DNA of 64,000 nt from Faecalibacterium duncaniae. GTDB taxonomy: Bacteria; Bacillota; Clostridia; Oscillospirales; Ruminococcaceae. This document shows positions 23,952-33,333 of this stretch, piece after piece (the stretch's first letter is position 1; the number at the start of each line of letters is the position of its first letter). Location of the stretch: contig NZ_CP048437.1 in the NCBI RefSeq assembly GCF_010509575.1, forward strand, positions 310,001 to 374,000, given 5' to 3'. The position numbers and the translations under genes were made by a program. The notes beneath the pieces are model-generated. The model was given only the letters and a program-made list of their open reading frames with translations, was not told the DNA's origin and made no database searches.

Positions 23952-24956
23952 ATGCCACGCAATCTGGTTTTATTTGATCTGGAATGGAACATCGGCTATA
24001 AGCCGTATAACTTTAATTATCATGGCGTGCAGCAGACCTTCCGGGGCGAGATCATCGAGATCGGCGCGGTGAAGATCGACGAGGATGCCAACGTGCTGGA
24101 TACCTTCTCCATCCACCTGCGGCCCCGCATTTTCCGCACCCTGCAGCACCACATCGCCAAGGTGACGGGCCTGACCCAGGCCGACCTGGACCGGGGCGAG
24201 CCCATCGTGCAGGGGCTGCGCCGCTTTATGCAGTGGTGCGGCCCGGATGCCGAGTTTGCCGAGTGGGGCATGGATGACGTGCCGGTGCTCAAGCAGAACC
24301 TTTTCCTCTGCAATCTGGACGAGAGCCGCCCCACCCAGTGGTATGATCTGCAGCAGATCTTCCTGCGGGAGCACCCCCGCAAGGAGGGCGAGGGCATGAC
24401 GCTGGAAAGCGTTGTGACCCGGATGGGCATCCCGATGGAGCGCCCGTTCCACGATGCCCTGTCCGATACCCTTTACACCGCCGATGTCTGCCGCAAGCTT
24501 GACCTGCGGGCGGGTCTGGCGGCCTACCCCACCGAGGAGGAATCCCTGCGGGCGAGCCTCTGCCCCGCCCCCGGCGATTACCGGGACTTCCGGGTGTTCC
24601 GCGGCTATGTGGAGCAGTCCACCTGGCGCAGCGACCCAAAGATCATCACTGCCAGCTGCCCGGTGTGCGGCGGGGATCTGCAGCCGGATGATATCTGGCT
24701 GAAAAAGGGCAACAGCGGCTGGTATACCCTGTCGGTCTGCCCTGCCTGCGCCGGTACCGGCAATGAGGTTGGAAAGGGCGTATTCCAGCGCTATAAGCTG
24801 GCCCGGCGGGACGGCCTGCACTGGAGCTTTGCCCGCTGCGTCCAGATCCCGGACGAAGCCGGGCTTGCCCGCTGGGAGCGGATGCGCGCCCAGCAGATCG
24901 AGCGGATGCAGGCACGGGCCGAAAAGGCCGCCGCTGAAGCCGCCGGAAAAGCATAA
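23952..24956 (+). CDS. DEDDh 3'-5' exonuclease-domain protein with zinc ribbon
   Basis: This 334-aa protein has an N-terminal DEDDh exonuclease domain (about residues 1-185): LFDLEWN gives the DxE motif, EWGMDDVPVL the second Asp, and FHDALSDTLYTADV the HxxxxD. The C-terminal part contains CPVCGGD...CPACAG, a probable zinc ribbon (residues 236-270), and an Ala/Arg-rich helical end. KapD/DnaQ-like nucleases act in RNA or DNA 3' trimming; the ribbon may add nucleic-acid binding. It is likely co-transcribed with the HAD gene. Confidence 0.85.
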   Translation: MPRNLVLFDLEWNIGYKPYNFNYHGVQQTFRGEIIEIGAVKIDEDANVLDTFSIHLRPRIFRTLQHHIAKVTGLTQADLDRGEPIVQGLRRFMQWCGPDAEFAEWGMDDVPVLKQNLFLCNLDESRPTQWYDLQQIFLREHPRKEGEGMTLESVVTRMGIPMERPFHDALSDTLYTADVCRKLDLRAGLAAYPTEEESLRASLCPAPGDYRDFRVFRGYVEQSTWRSDPKIITASCPVCGGDLQPDDIWLKKGNSGWYTLSVCPACAGTGNEVGKGVFQRYKLARRDGLHWSFARCVQIPDEAGLARWERMRAQQIERMQARAEKAAAEAAGKA

Positions 24957-25095
24957 AGATTCCCGCCCTGTGCAGGAAAGGCCCCCGCAGTCTCGTAGTA
25001 TAGATGATATGACAAAAAAAGCTCGTATTTTGTTCACGGGCGTGTCATAGAAACCGGATATACTAAAGAAAAATGAGAGGGAAGGAACACGCGGG

Positions 25096-25698
25096 ATGGA
25101 AATGACGATGATAGGCTGGCTCCACCAGCTGGGAACGCTGGAATTCTGGAAGGCCCTGCTGGAAGGCTTTGGCGGCCTTGGCCCCATTGCGCCCGTGATC
25201 CTTGCGATGGTGGAATCCTTTTTTCCGCCGCTGCCGCTCATCGCCATTGTGGCGCTGAATGTTGCGGCCCACGGGGGCCTTCTGGGCTTTGTGTACAGCT
25301 GGGCCGGGGTGATGCTGGGCGGCACTGTGATGTTCCTGCTCTGGCGGCGTGTCGTCAAGCGTTTTTTCTGGAAATTTGCCCGCCGCTCGGCCAAGCTGCA
25401 AAAGGCGGAGCAATGGGTCAGCCGGTTCGACACCGCGTCCCTGTTCATGCTGTCGCTCCTGCCCTTTACGCCCTCGTCCTTTATGCACTTTGCCTTTGGC
25501 ATCTCTGATTTTGACGAGAAGCGCTACCTTGTCACCATGCTGCTGGGCAAGGGCGTGATGGTGGCCATGATGGCCCTTTTCGGGCAGTCGCTGGTGTCTG
25601 CCATGAAGAACCCGTTCTACCTCGTGCTTGCCATCGCCATCTGGGCTGGAATGTACTTTGCCAGCAGGCACTTTTGTAAAAAGCACGAGATCGATTGA
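25096..25698 (+). CDS. VTT/DedA-type membrane protein
   Basis: This 200-aa protein has about four to five hydrophobic segments and a VTT (SNARE-associated/DedA) core: VESFFPPLPLIAIVALNV near residues 40-57 and SLLPFTPSSFMHFAFG near 120-135. The family is linked to lipid scrambling and undecaprenyl-phosphate recycling. GGGAAGGAA precedes the start region. It is monocistronic. Confidence 0.8.
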   Translation: MEMTMIGWLHQLGTLEFWKALLEGFGGLGPIAPVILAMVESFFPPLPLIAIVALNVAAHGGLLGFVYSWAGVMLGGTVMFLLWRRVVKRFFWKFARRSAKLQKAEQWVSRFDTASLFMLSLLPFTPSSFMHFAFGISDFDEKRYLVTMLLGKGVMVAMMALFGQSLVSAMKNPFYLVLAIAIWAGMYFASRHFCKKHEID

Positions 25699-25742
25699 AT
25701 CGGCGCAGAGCTGCCGCTGAAATGCCAGCGCCTGCGTTCTGC

Positions 25743-25770
25743 TTGACTTCTCCCCCTGGCCCGGCTATAA
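25743..25770 (+). promoter_or_regulatory. Promoter of the cysS T-box transcript
   Basis: TTGACT (25743-25748) and TATAAT (25765-25770) are 16 bases apart. Confidence 0.8.
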
Positions 25771-25779
25771 TACAGATGT

Positions 25780-26038
25780 ATCAGGAAAAATGCGTTTACC
25801 CGGGCAGAGTAGCGCAAAGGTGAGCTGGACAGAGAGAACGGGCCGTTGGCTGGGAGCCTGTTTGCAGCAGCGTGTGTGAAGTGCGCCCGGACAGCACGCC
25901 GCGGGAAACCTGCTGGGGAGTATCGCGGCGCGGCAGCCGCCGTTATCGGCTTTGAGCGACAAACAGAAGTGGAACCGCGATTTTGAAAACCGCCTTCGAT
26001 GTGATATGGGAGATTGTATCACATCGGGGGCTTTTTTA
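25780..26038 (+). promoter_or_regulatory. T-box leader controlling cysS
   Basis: A tRNA-sensing T-box leader is recognised by the AG-bulge-type GAGAACGGGCC region, the 3' T-box AGTGGAACCGCG (25967-25979) and a terminator (25994-26038, stem CGATGTGATA / TATCACATCG, then GCTTTTTT). In GAAGTGCGCCC (about 25880-25890) the TGC reads as a cysteine specifier, matching the downstream gene. Uncharged tRNA-Cys would favour the antiterminator and cysS expression. Confidence 0.88.
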
Positions 26039-26121
26039 CTTCTCTGTTTTCGTAAGTCAACGAAGCGAGACTGAGAGGTTCTGCTGCGGCTTTTGTTTGC
26101 CCTACAAGAAGGAGAGTTCTT

Positions 26122-27519
26122 ATGCAGATTTTCAACACCCTGACCCGCCAGAAGGAAGAGTTTGTGCCGCAGGTGCCCGGCGAATACCGCATCTATGTCT
26201 GCGGCCCCACCGTTTACAACTATATCCACATCGGCAACGCCCGCCCGCTGATCGTGTTCGATACCCTGCGCCGCTATCTGGAATACCGCGGCAACAAGGT
26301 CATCTATGTCTCCAACATCACCGATATTGATGACAAGCTCATCAAGAAGGGCCAGGAGGAGGGCACCTCCATGAAGGAAGTGGCCCAGCGCTTTGAGGCC
26401 GAGTATCTCAAGGATGCCGCTGGTCTGAACTGCAAAAAGCCCACCGTCCAGCCCCGTGCAACGGAGCACATCCAGCAGATCCTGGACATCGTCAAGGACC
26501 TGATCGATTCCGGCCACGCCTACGTTGCCAAGAACGGGGATGTCTACTTCCGCGTCAAGAGCGACCCGGAGTACGGCAAACTGAGCCACCTCAAGCTGGA
26601 CGATCTGGAGAGCGGCAATCGCGAGCTGCGCAGCCAGATGGAGGATGACCTGAAGGAAGACCCCGCCGATTTCGCCGTCTGGAAGGCTGCCAAGCCCGGC
26701 GAGCCCGCCTGGGAAAGCCCCTATGGCATGGGCCGCCCCGGCTGGCATATCGAGTGCAGCGCCATGAGCCGCACCCATCTGGGCAAGACCATCGACTTGC
26801 ACTGCGGCGGTCAGGATCTGATCTTCCCCCACCACGAGAACGAGATCGCCCAGAGCGAGTGCGCCAACGGCTGCGAGTTTGCCCACTACTGGATGCACAA
26901 CGGCTTCATCAACGTGGATAATCAGAAGATGTCCAAGAGCCTGCACAACTTCTTCACCGTCCGCGATGTGGCAGACCTCTACGGCTACGAGCCCATCCGC
27001 TATTTCATGCTGACCGCAGGCTACCGGATGCCCCTGAACTACACCGTGGACCTCATTGAGAGCTGCAAGAACAGCCTGGAGCGCCTTTACACCTGCCGCG
27101 AGAACCTCGATTTTGCCCTGAGCAAGACCGCGTTCGGTACCGATGAGACCCTGACCGCCAAGGCAGACGAGGCCCGCGCCAAGTTCTGCAAGGCCATGGA
27201 CGATGACCTGAACACCCCCGATGCGCTGGCTGCCGTGTTCGATCTGGTCAAGGAGATCAACACCCTGTCCGCTGCCTCCTCCAAGGCTGCGCTGGAGGCT
27301 GCCGCCAAGGCATTCGATGAGATCACCGGCGTGCTGGGCCTGATGTACAACCGCAAGAAGGACGAGGTGCCCGCCGAGGTGACGGAGCTGGTGGAAAAGC
27401 GCGCCGCCGCCAAGAAGGCCAAGGACTGGGCCGCTGCGGATGCCATCCGCGCACAGCTCACCGAGATGGGCTGGGCTGTCAAAGATACCGCCCAGGGCCC
27501 GCAGCTGAGCAAAATTTAA
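26122..27519 (+). CDS. cysS: Cysteine-tRNA ligase
   Basis: CysRS charges tRNA-Cys in the cytoplasm. It has 465 aa, normal length. The class I HIGH signature is in CGPTVYNYIHIGNARP, whose Cys is a zinc ligand. KMSKSLHN is the KMSKS loop. Further zinc ligands are in WHIECSAM and the HHENE region. ATG 26122 follows AAGGAGAG. It is controlled by the T-box leader upstream. The C-terminal domain has the usual helical DALR-type region. Confidence 0.97.
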   Translation: MQIFNTLTRQKEEFVPQVPGEYRIYVCGPTVYNYIHIGNARPLIVFDTLRRYLEYRGNKVIYVSNITDIDDKLIKKGQEEGTSMKEVAQRFEAEYLKDAAGLNCKKPTVQPRATEHIQQILDIVKDLIDSGHAYVAKNGDVYFRVKSDPEYGKLSHLKLDDLESGNRELRSQMEDDLKEDPADFAVWKAAKPGEPAWESPYGMGRPGWHIECSAMSRTHLGKTIDLHCGGQDLIFPHHENEIAQSECANGCEFAHYWMHNGFINVDNQKMSKSLHNFFTVRDVADLYGYEPIRYFMLTAGYRMPLNYTVDLIESCKNSLERLYTCRENLDFALSKTAFGTDETLTAKADEARAKFCKAMDDDLNTPDALAAVFDLVKEINTLSAASSKAALEAAAKAFDEITGVLGLMYNRKKDEVPAEVTELVEKRAAAKKAKDWAAADAIRAQLTEMGWAVKDTAQGPQLSKI

Positions 27520-27563
27520 CTTGAATCCCGTTATTGACCTGTACGGTACAATGCGGTAAAATG

Positions 27564-27611
27564 AGGGTGCGGGAACACTGTGCTGTGTGTTCCACGCACC
27601 CTTATTTTTGC
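27564..27611 (+). terminator. Terminator after cysS
   Basis: The GGGTGCGGGAACAC / GTGTTCCACGCACCC stem is followed by TTATTTTT. Confidence 0.75.
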
Positions 27612-27649
27612 ATGATACAAGAACCTATATAAAAGGAGGTCTTTGGCTG

Positions 27650-28603
27650 ATGAAAATCAAACGGCTGATCTCATTGCTGCTGGCGGCAGTGTTCGCCCTG
27701 AGTGCGGCGGCCACCCCGGCGCTGGCGGCTTCGGCGGGCAGCGAACTGCCTGACCTGACCACCGCAGGCGTGGATGAGAACAACAGCGTTGTCTCGATCC
27801 GCCTGACCGCAGACGGGGATCTGACCTATGGCTCCCCCTTTACCCTGAGCGTCCAGACCACCCCGGCAGATACCCAGTATATCGGCGTGGTGATGGGCAC
27901 CAGCGGCGAAGCGCAGGGCTATGTGACCCTGATCCTTTCGGGCAAGATCCGCACCCTGCTCAAGATGATCCCCCTGCCGAAAAAGATGTCGGCGAACCCT
28001 GAGCAGGAAGAGGAATTCAACATCTACGCCTACATCAAGCAGCTGATCGACGGCAACGACGTGAGCGTGCTGCTGCGGGTGGCTGATGAAGTGGTCTCTG
28101 TGATGGATGTCCTGAAATTCTACATCCCCACGCTGAAGGATGTCTCCACCGGCATGAAGCTGTCGCTGGAGCTCATCCGCAAATATCTGCCCGAGGGCAT
28201 GTTCAGCCGCATCTATCTGGACGAGCAGCCTACGGAAGCCGGCAGCTATGTGGGCGGCGCTGTGGCGCTGGAATCCGGTGATGTGAACACCGCCGGTATG
28301 GCGTTCTTCCGCATCAAGCCCAAGAGTGCGGGGGTGCGTGTCTACTGGGCGCAGGAGCTCCCCGCCAGCATGACTGCGGCGGAAGCCCAGAACTACAACG
28401 TCACCGCAGTGGTCGAAAGCGACGGCCAGGTGATCGAGGGCGGCAAGGTGACCTACACCTATAAAAAGAAGAGCGGTCTCTTCGATTTCCTGGGTACGAC
28501 CCAGAGCGGGTTCCCCACCGAGCCCGGCGAGTATGTCCAGACGGCCAAGGCCGCCGGAAACTACTCCAGCAGCGAGATCAGCCGGACCATCGTGATCCAG
28601 TAA
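27650..28603 (+). CDS. Secreted protein of unknown function
   Basis: This 317-aa protein has a clear signal peptide (MKIKRLISLLLAAVFALS..., cleavage near ALA-A at 27). The mature part begins with Ser/Asp/Thr-rich sequence, then a beta-rich region with two Ig-like or Ig-repeat-like stretches (VSIRLTADGDLTYGSPFTLSV, and later VTAVVESDGQVIEGGKVTY). There is no anchor motif or C-terminal helix. ATG 27650 follows AAGGAGG by 10 bases. The last part resembles bacterial Ig-type repeats seen in cell-surface proteins. I recognise no enzyme motif. Confidence 0.6.
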   Translation: MKIKRLISLLLAAVFALSAAATPALAASAGSELPDLTTAGVDENNSVVSIRLTADGDLTYGSPFTLSVQTTPADTQYIGVVMGTSGEAQGYVTLILSGKIRTLLKMIPLPKKMSANPEQEEEFNIYAYIKQLIDGNDVSVLLRVADEVVSVMDVLKFYIPTLKDVSTGMKLSLELIRKYLPEGMFSRIYLDEQPTEAGSYVGGAVALESGDVNTAGMAFFRIKPKSAGVRVYWAQELPASMTAAEAQNYNVTAVVESDGQVIEGGKVTYTYKKKSGLFDFLGTTQSGFPTEPGEYVQTAKAAGNYSSSEISRTIVIQ

Positions 28604-28615
28604 TCAAACAGCAAA

Positions 28616-28652
28616 AATCCCTCCCTGCCACGCCGGCAGGGAGGGATTTTTT
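28616..28652 (+). terminator. Terminator between the secreted-protein and DnaJ genes
   Basis: The AATCCCTCCCTGCC / GGCAGGGAGGGATT stem is followed by TTTT. It lies between convergent genes and probably works both ways. Confidence 0.8.
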
Positions 28653-28678
28653 AATTGTCCTTATATCATTTTTTGCGC

Positions 28679-29431
28679 TTACATCCGGAACCGCCAGCCC
28701 CAGCCGCCGCCACAGCAGCAGTTGCACAGCAGGTTGAGCAGGATCATGCTCCAGCACCAGCGCATCAGGCCGCCGGGCTGGGCGTAGGTGGTCTGGGTGC
28801 GGTAGGTGCGGCCCGGGTCCTGCAGATTGCGCAGGTTCATCTGGTACTCGGTGTTGCCGGGCTCCATCTGGGCGGCGCGGCGGGCATCCTGCAGGGCATC
28901 GATGCTGTTGCCCAGGCCCTGATTGGCCAGCGAGGAGAGATAATACCACCGGGCGGTGCGCACGGTGATGCCGTCCAGCACGCGGCGGGCCTCAGGGTAG
29001 CGCTGGTTGACGATGAAGTTGCGGGCGGCCTGCATCTCAGGCGTGTCTGCACCGTTGTAGCCGGGGCCGCGCTGCTGCTGATAATTGCCGCCAAAGCCGA
29101 ATCCGAACCCGAAGGGGTCATAACCGAAGCCAAAGTCTCCGAAATCCCCGTTGGAGTAACCGTTCTGCTGGTACCCCTGCTGATAGCCGCCGTAAGAGGG
29201 GCCGCTCTGCTGGCCGTAGGCACCGCCGTAGCCGCCGCCCATCTGGGGGCCGGTCTCGCCTTTGGTGATGGCATCGTATGCCGCCTGCACCTCCTTGAAG
29301 TGCTCTTCGGCGGTGGGGTCGTTGGGGTTCAGGTCAGGGTGCCAGCGCTTGCACTTGGCACGGTAAGCCTTTTTGATCTCGTCTTCGCTGGCACCGCGCT
29401 GGATGCCCAGAACCTCATAGGGGTCTCTCAT
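28679..29431 (-). CDS. J-domain protein (atypical DnaJ)
   Basis: This 250-aa protein starts with a full J domain (residues 1-58, YEVLGIQRGASEDEIKKAYR, HPD present at KRWHPDLNP). It then has a long Gly/Tyr/Gln-rich low-complexity stretch (about 60-140), a short TPR-like helical part (NFIVNQRYPEARRVLDGI) and a hydrophobic Cys/Gly/Trp-rich C-terminus. It lacks the zinc finger and the substrate domains of true DnaJ, so it is an Hsp70 co-chaperone of specialised, perhaps membrane-linked, function. The HPD motif implies real DnaK stimulation. It lies downstream of a DUF5685 gene and a zinc-ribbon gene, and the three probably cooperate. Confidence 0.85.
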   Translation of the reverse strand: MRDPYEVLGIQRGASEDEIKKAYRAKCKRWHPDLNPNDPTAEEHFKEVQAAYDAITKGETGPQMGGGYGGAYGQQSGPSYGGYQQGYQQNGYSNGDFGDFGFGYDPFGFGFGFGGNYQQQRGPGYNGADTPEMQAARNFIVNQRYPEARRVLDGITVRTARWYYLSSLANQGLGNSIDALQDARRAAQMEPGNTEYQMNLRNLQDPGRTYRTQTTYAQPGGLMRWCWSMILLNLLCNCCCGGGWGWRFRM

Positions 29432-29538
29432 CGGTCTACTTCCTCACGTCTCTATTACCATCTGTGCGGCCATTGTGCCGCACAAGCAATCTTTAGTGTA
29501 CAGGACTGGAACGGAAAAATCAAGGAAAACCGCCGGAA

Positions 29539-30378
29539 TCAGGCGGTTTTGTCCTTCTTTTTTGCGTTTTTGCAGTGATATTTGAGCCACACGCCCGAAT
29601 ACAGGATGTTGCGCAGAAGGTCAACGTTCTCCACACAGGGCAGGCGCTCAAAGCTGCGGGCGCAGTTGGCCAGCAGCAGCTCAAAGATCTCCCGCATCTC
29701 TTCCTCGTACCCGGGCTCTCTGCTCAGGGTGCGCAGGGGATTGTATGCGCCCTTGCGCTCGTCCCGGGCCAGGTCGTCGTAGGCATCCAGCAGGTAGATA
29801 TACTTGCCCAGGTTGAAGCCGATGTTGCGCAGCTCCGGCGACCAGTGATCCTGCCTGTAATCGAACAGCTCGGCCATCAGTTCCCCAAAGCAGCCGGAAA
29901 CGGCATCCAGATCCTCGCTGCCCTCGGCCTCGTACCGGGCCAGCCGATCCAGACAGGTGCGGATGGCGCTGCACTGGCGGGGCCAGCGGGCAGCGGCCTG
30001 CTGCGTGGGGGCGGCAAGCATCTTTTCAAAGCCCAGGCCCAGCAGGCTGTGGTCATCGTTCCACTTGTCCTGCGCGTTGTAGTAGTGCAAAGCCACGCTC
30101 AGGTCCGCGCAGTAATCGGTGGGGCCGCTGGAACGCCACTCCACCTTCCGGATGGGGTGGATGGGGCAGTGGTCACAGCCTGTCACACAGGCGCTTTCGC
30201 CCTCATACAGGCTGCACAGCAGCAGATCCAGAAAGGTCAGGTCATAGCTCAGGGTCAGCCGTCCCCGGGTGCCGTGCAGCGCGCCAATGCGGCGGCAGAG
30301 CCCGCAGTAGGCCGCGCGGTACCGCGCCTGCGCCTCCGGGCTGAGCGCGGCCTGATTCGGGATAACATATCCGAACAT
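29539..30378 (-). CDS. DUF5685 family protein
   Basis: This 279-aa protein of the DUF5685 family (unknown function) has Cys pairs AYCGLC near residue 25 and a CDHCPIH near residue 70, suggesting a metal site. Most of the rest is alpha-helical, with the YIYLLDAYDDLARDERKGAYNPL stretch typical of this family. It has no signal peptide. It lies three bases after the zinc-ribbon membrane protein and 107 bases before the DnaJ-like gene. Confidence 0.75.
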   Translation of the reverse strand: MFGYVIPNQAALSPEAQARYRAAYCGLCRRIGALHGTRGRLTLSYDLTFLDLLLCSLYEGESACVTGCDHCPIHPIRKVEWRSSGPTDYCADLSVALHYYNAQDKWNDDHSLLGLGFEKMLAAPTQQAAARWPRQCSAIRTCLDRLARYEAEGSEDLDAVSGCFGELMAELFDYRQDHWSPELRNIGFNLGKYIYLLDAYDDLARDERKGAYNPLRTLSREPGYEEEMREIFELLLANCARSFERLPCVENVDLLRNILYSGVWLKYHCKNAKKKDKTA

Positions 30379-30381
30379 GGC

Positions 30382-30777
30382 TCAGCTCTTCTTGATGAAC
30401 TGGGTGCCGCAGCGGGGGCAGGAGATCTGGATGCGGCCGCGGCCGCGGGGCACGCGCAGCTTCTGGCGGCACTGGGGGCAGCGGTAGTAGTGATAGACCT
30501 TGCGGTTGGCCCACTGCTCCTTCCAGCCCTTGAACTTGTTGTCCACCCGGTCCTTCAGGGTGTAGAACTTGTAGTTCTCCTCGGTGCGCTTGGAGATGTT
30601 CCGGCTGAAGGTGCGGTAGTAGCAGAAGATCAGCAGGGCCGCGCCCAGATAGGTGAACAGGTTGACCCGGCTGATGATGGCGATGAGGAGCAGCACCAGC
30701 GAGGCAATGCTCAGGAATTGGTTCAGGCCATCGGTGCCATAGCGGCCGATCATAAACTGACGAAGTTTCTCTCTCAT
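30382..30777 (-). CDS. Small membrane protein with zinc ribbon
   Basis: This 131-aa protein has an N-terminal hydrophobic hairpin (two helices, about residues 18-55) and a C-terminal ribbon CPQCRQK...CPRCGTQF. The start is ATG 30777 (MREKLRQFM), near AAAGGA; an in-frame TTG at 30801 is less likely. Its four cysteines likely bind zinc. It is adjacent to DUF5685 and a J-domain protein. Confidence 0.7.
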   Translation of the reverse strand: MREKLRQFMIGRYGTDGLNQFLSIASLVLLLIAIISRVNLFTYLGAALLIFCYYRTFSRNISKRTEENYKFYTLKDRVDNKFKGWKEQWANRKVYHYYRCPQCRQKLRVPRGRGRIQISCPRCGTQFIKKS

Positions 30778-30927
30778 AGATTTCCGGTCCTTTGTCCTCA
30801 AGAATAACCCTCTCAGCCACGCGGACGCATGGACGGAGAGGGCGTTTGATTGTTCACAACAATAGAATATCAGCCAACCATGATAAAACTTTGAACAGAT
30901 TGCAAATCTACCATGAAAGGACGAAAT

Positions 30928-33333
30928 TTAATTGGCATTCTCTGCACCGGAGCGCTTGCGCACGGTCAGGGCGGCCTCCACATCCAGCGCGCCCTCCATC
31001 CGGCAGTGCAGCACGGCACGGCCTGCTTCACCGGTGGTGGCAAGGTAGGTGCCCGCCATGCCGCCCCGCAGGGGGACGATGGCCGGGCCCAGGATCTTTA
31101 CCGGGCCTTCCACGCTGAGCTGAACGGCCTCACCGCAGTAGGGCAGCAGGTTGCCGTTCTGGTCGATGGCCCGCAGGCTGACCGCCGCGCAGTCCCAGGT
31201 GGGGCCGTCGGTCAGGATGGGATTGTGCACCACGCATTCCAGCCGGACCGACTGCACCGGCTCCTTGACCACGGTGCGGACGGTGCGCCCGTGCCAGACC
31301 GCCTCAAACCGGTAAACGCTGGACGGCCCGCCCAGCACGCCGATGTATTTGTAGTACATCCGGAGCAGGTCGTTTGCGCTCAGCCGCAGGGAGAGCATCC
31401 GCGCCCGGGAGAGAGGCGAAAGGTTCAGCGCGTCCCGGCGCATCTCGTTGAGGATGGCCGCCACCTGCGGGGCTGTGCTCTGGTCAAGGCCCTCATACTT
31501 TTCCAGCAGGGAGCCGACGAAATCCTGGATCTCGATGGGCGGGTGGGGCAGGGCGGCAAAGCGGCCCCGGCGGTCGGGGGTGAACTCGGCAATGAAATCG
31601 TTGCCCCGGTAGAGGCGGACGCTCTCGGCGTTGGTGAACACCCAGCAGGCCCCGGCAAAGCCGCCGGGGTGGTCGCCCAGCGCCATGCTGGAAGAGACCT
31701 CGAACACCACGTCCGAAGGGGAGCGGGGCGTTTTCTGGCTTGCGTAGACGGCGGCAGAGAGCTTCGGGTTGCGGAACAGGTCCGTCACGCCGTGGTAGCA
31801 GATGCGGTCGCCGCTGCCGAACTCGCGGTGGGTGTTGTAATCGGCCATGCACCAGCCAAGGGCACCGGCCACGCCCTGCTGGGCAATGGCATCGTTGAGG
31901 ACGGCAGCATGGCGCAGAGCCTGTGCCAGCCGGTGCGGCTCGTCGTCAAAGGCTTTGGCCGGGAACTGCTGGCCCCCGAACTCGCTGATGAGGTAGCCCT
32001 TGCGCAGGTCAGGCGTAACGGCAGACCGGGGCTCGCAGCCCGGGCCCCGGCCGGAGTAGGAGTAATCGTTGTAGGCGTAAACGTCCTCGAGCAGCTGGCT
32101 CTTGCGGGCGATCCGCACGCCGCCGGTGGGGCGGGTGGGGTCCAGCCGATGGACAGCCTCGTTGGTGCGCTTGTAAAAGGCCTCGTTATCGGAACTGCCG
32201 TTCACCCGCACGCCCCACAGGAACACGCTGGGGTGGTTGCGGCACTGGCAGACCATCTCGCGGCAGTTCTGCAATGCCTGGGCCTGCCAGGCTTCATCCC
32301 CGATGTGCTGCCAGCCGGGCATCTCCACGAACACCAGCAGGCCCAGCTCATCGCAGGCATCCAGAAAAGCCGGGCTCTGGGGGTAGTGGCTGGTGCGCAC
32401 TGCATTGCAGCCCAACTGCTTTTTCAACAATTGGGCATCCAGCTGTTGAATGCTGTCCGGCATGGCATAGCCCTGATAGGCGTAGCTCTGATGCCGGTTC
32501 AGGCCCCGCAGCTCCACCCGCTGGCCGTTCAGATAAAAGCCCCCGGCCACGAACTGGATGGTGCGGAAGCCGAACCGGGTGCTCTTTTCGTCCAGCACCC
32601 GGTCGGGCAGGCCGCTGGTGCCGGGCCGGATAAGCCGGACGGTCAGGGTATAGAGGAAGGGGTGCTCCACGCTCCAGGGGTGCACGCCGTTCAGGGTGCC
32701 CACAATGGGCAGGCTGAGCTCACCGCTGTACAGGGCTCTGCTCCCGGCGGGGCTGCGGATCTCGGCCTGCAGGGTGCAGCCGATGGTCTCGCCCACCGTG
32801 GAGGAATAGATGCGGAAATCGCCCTCGGCCTGCGCCTCGATGAAGATGTCGCGCAGGTAGGCGGGCTCCTTCACGTCCAGACTGACGGCCCGGTAGATGC
32901 CGCCGTAGGTCAGAAAATCGATCTGCCCGCCGAAGGGAGGAATGTTCAGGTCCTCCCGGCTGTCGCACCGGACAGCCACCACATTTTTTTGGCCCAGCAG
33001 CAGCGATTCGGTCAGGTCCACAGTAAAGGCGGTGTAGCCGCACCCGTGGTGGAACACCCGCCGCCCGTTGCAGAACACGGTGGCATCGTGGGCCACGGCT
33101 CCAAAGGTCAGCAGTACCGTGCGGCCCTGCCACTCTTTGGGCGCAAAAAACTCCCGCCGGTAGCCGGACACCCGCTGGTATTCGTTCTCGTTGCAATAGT
33201 TGTAGGGCAGCATTTTGACCGTGTGGGGCAAGCGCACCGGCTCCAGCTCCACCCCGGTGCATTCGGGGCGGACGATGGCGGGATCAAAGGTGGGGGCAAA
33301 CAGCCAGCCGTCGTTCCAATCGTAGTGTTCCAT
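30928..33333 (-). CDS. Glycoside hydrolase family 2 protein with altered acid/base site
   Basis: This 801-aa GH2 protein has the standard layout: an N-terminal jelly-roll sugar-binding domain (HDWND...YRREFFAPKEW), an Ig-like domain, and a TIM barrel with GLNRHQSY and NAVRTSHYPQSP, followed by beta domains. The nucleophile position is kept: Glu451 in ISEFGGQQ. The acid/base position, normally Glu in the N-E pair after the W(G/S) motif, reads N378-Gly379 (LWGVRVNGSSDNE; codon GGC at 32197-32199). Relatives I know have NES there. Without a signal peptide it is intracellular. It is probably a beta-galactosidase or glucuronidase relative, possibly inactive or using another residue. The start is ATG 33333 after GGAG. 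Confidence 0.87.
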   Translation of the reverse strand: MEHYDWNDGWLFAPTFDPAIVRPECTGVELEPVRLPHTVKMLPYNYCNENEYQRVSGYRREFFAPKEWQGRTVLLTFGAVAHDATVFCNGRRVFHHGCGYTAFTVDLTESLLLGQKNVVAVRCDSREDLNIPPFGGQIDFLTYGGIYRAVSLDVKEPAYLRDIFIEAQAEGDFRIYSSTVGETIGCTLQAEIRSPAGSRALYSGELSLPIVGTLNGVHPWSVEHPFLYTLTVRLIRPGTSGLPDRVLDEKSTRFGFRTIQFVAGGFYLNGQRVELRGLNRHQSYAYQGYAMPDSIQQLDAQLLKKQLGCNAVRTSHYPQSPAFLDACDELGLLVFVEMPGWQHIGDEAWQAQALQNCREMVCQCRNHPSVFLWGVRVNGSSDNEAFYKRTNEAVHRLDPTRPTGGVRIARKSQLLEDVYAYNDYSYSGRGPGCEPRSAVTPDLRKGYLISEFGGQQFPAKAFDDEPHRLAQALRHAAVLNDAIAQQGVAGALGWCMADYNTHREFGSGDRICYHGVTDLFRNPKLSAAVYASQKTPRSPSDVVFEVSSSMALGDHPGGFAGACWVFTNAESVRLYRGNDFIAEFTPDRRGRFAALPHPPIEIQDFVGSLLEKYEGLDQSTAPQVAAILNEMRRDALNLSPLSRARMLSLRLSANDLLRMYYKYIGVLGGPSSVYRFEAVWHGRTVRTVVKEPVQSVRLECVVHNPILTDGPTWDCAAVSLRAIDQNGNLLPYCGEAVQLSVEGPVKILGPAIVPLRGGMAGTYLATTGEAGRAVLHCRMEGALDVEAALTVRKRSGAENAN

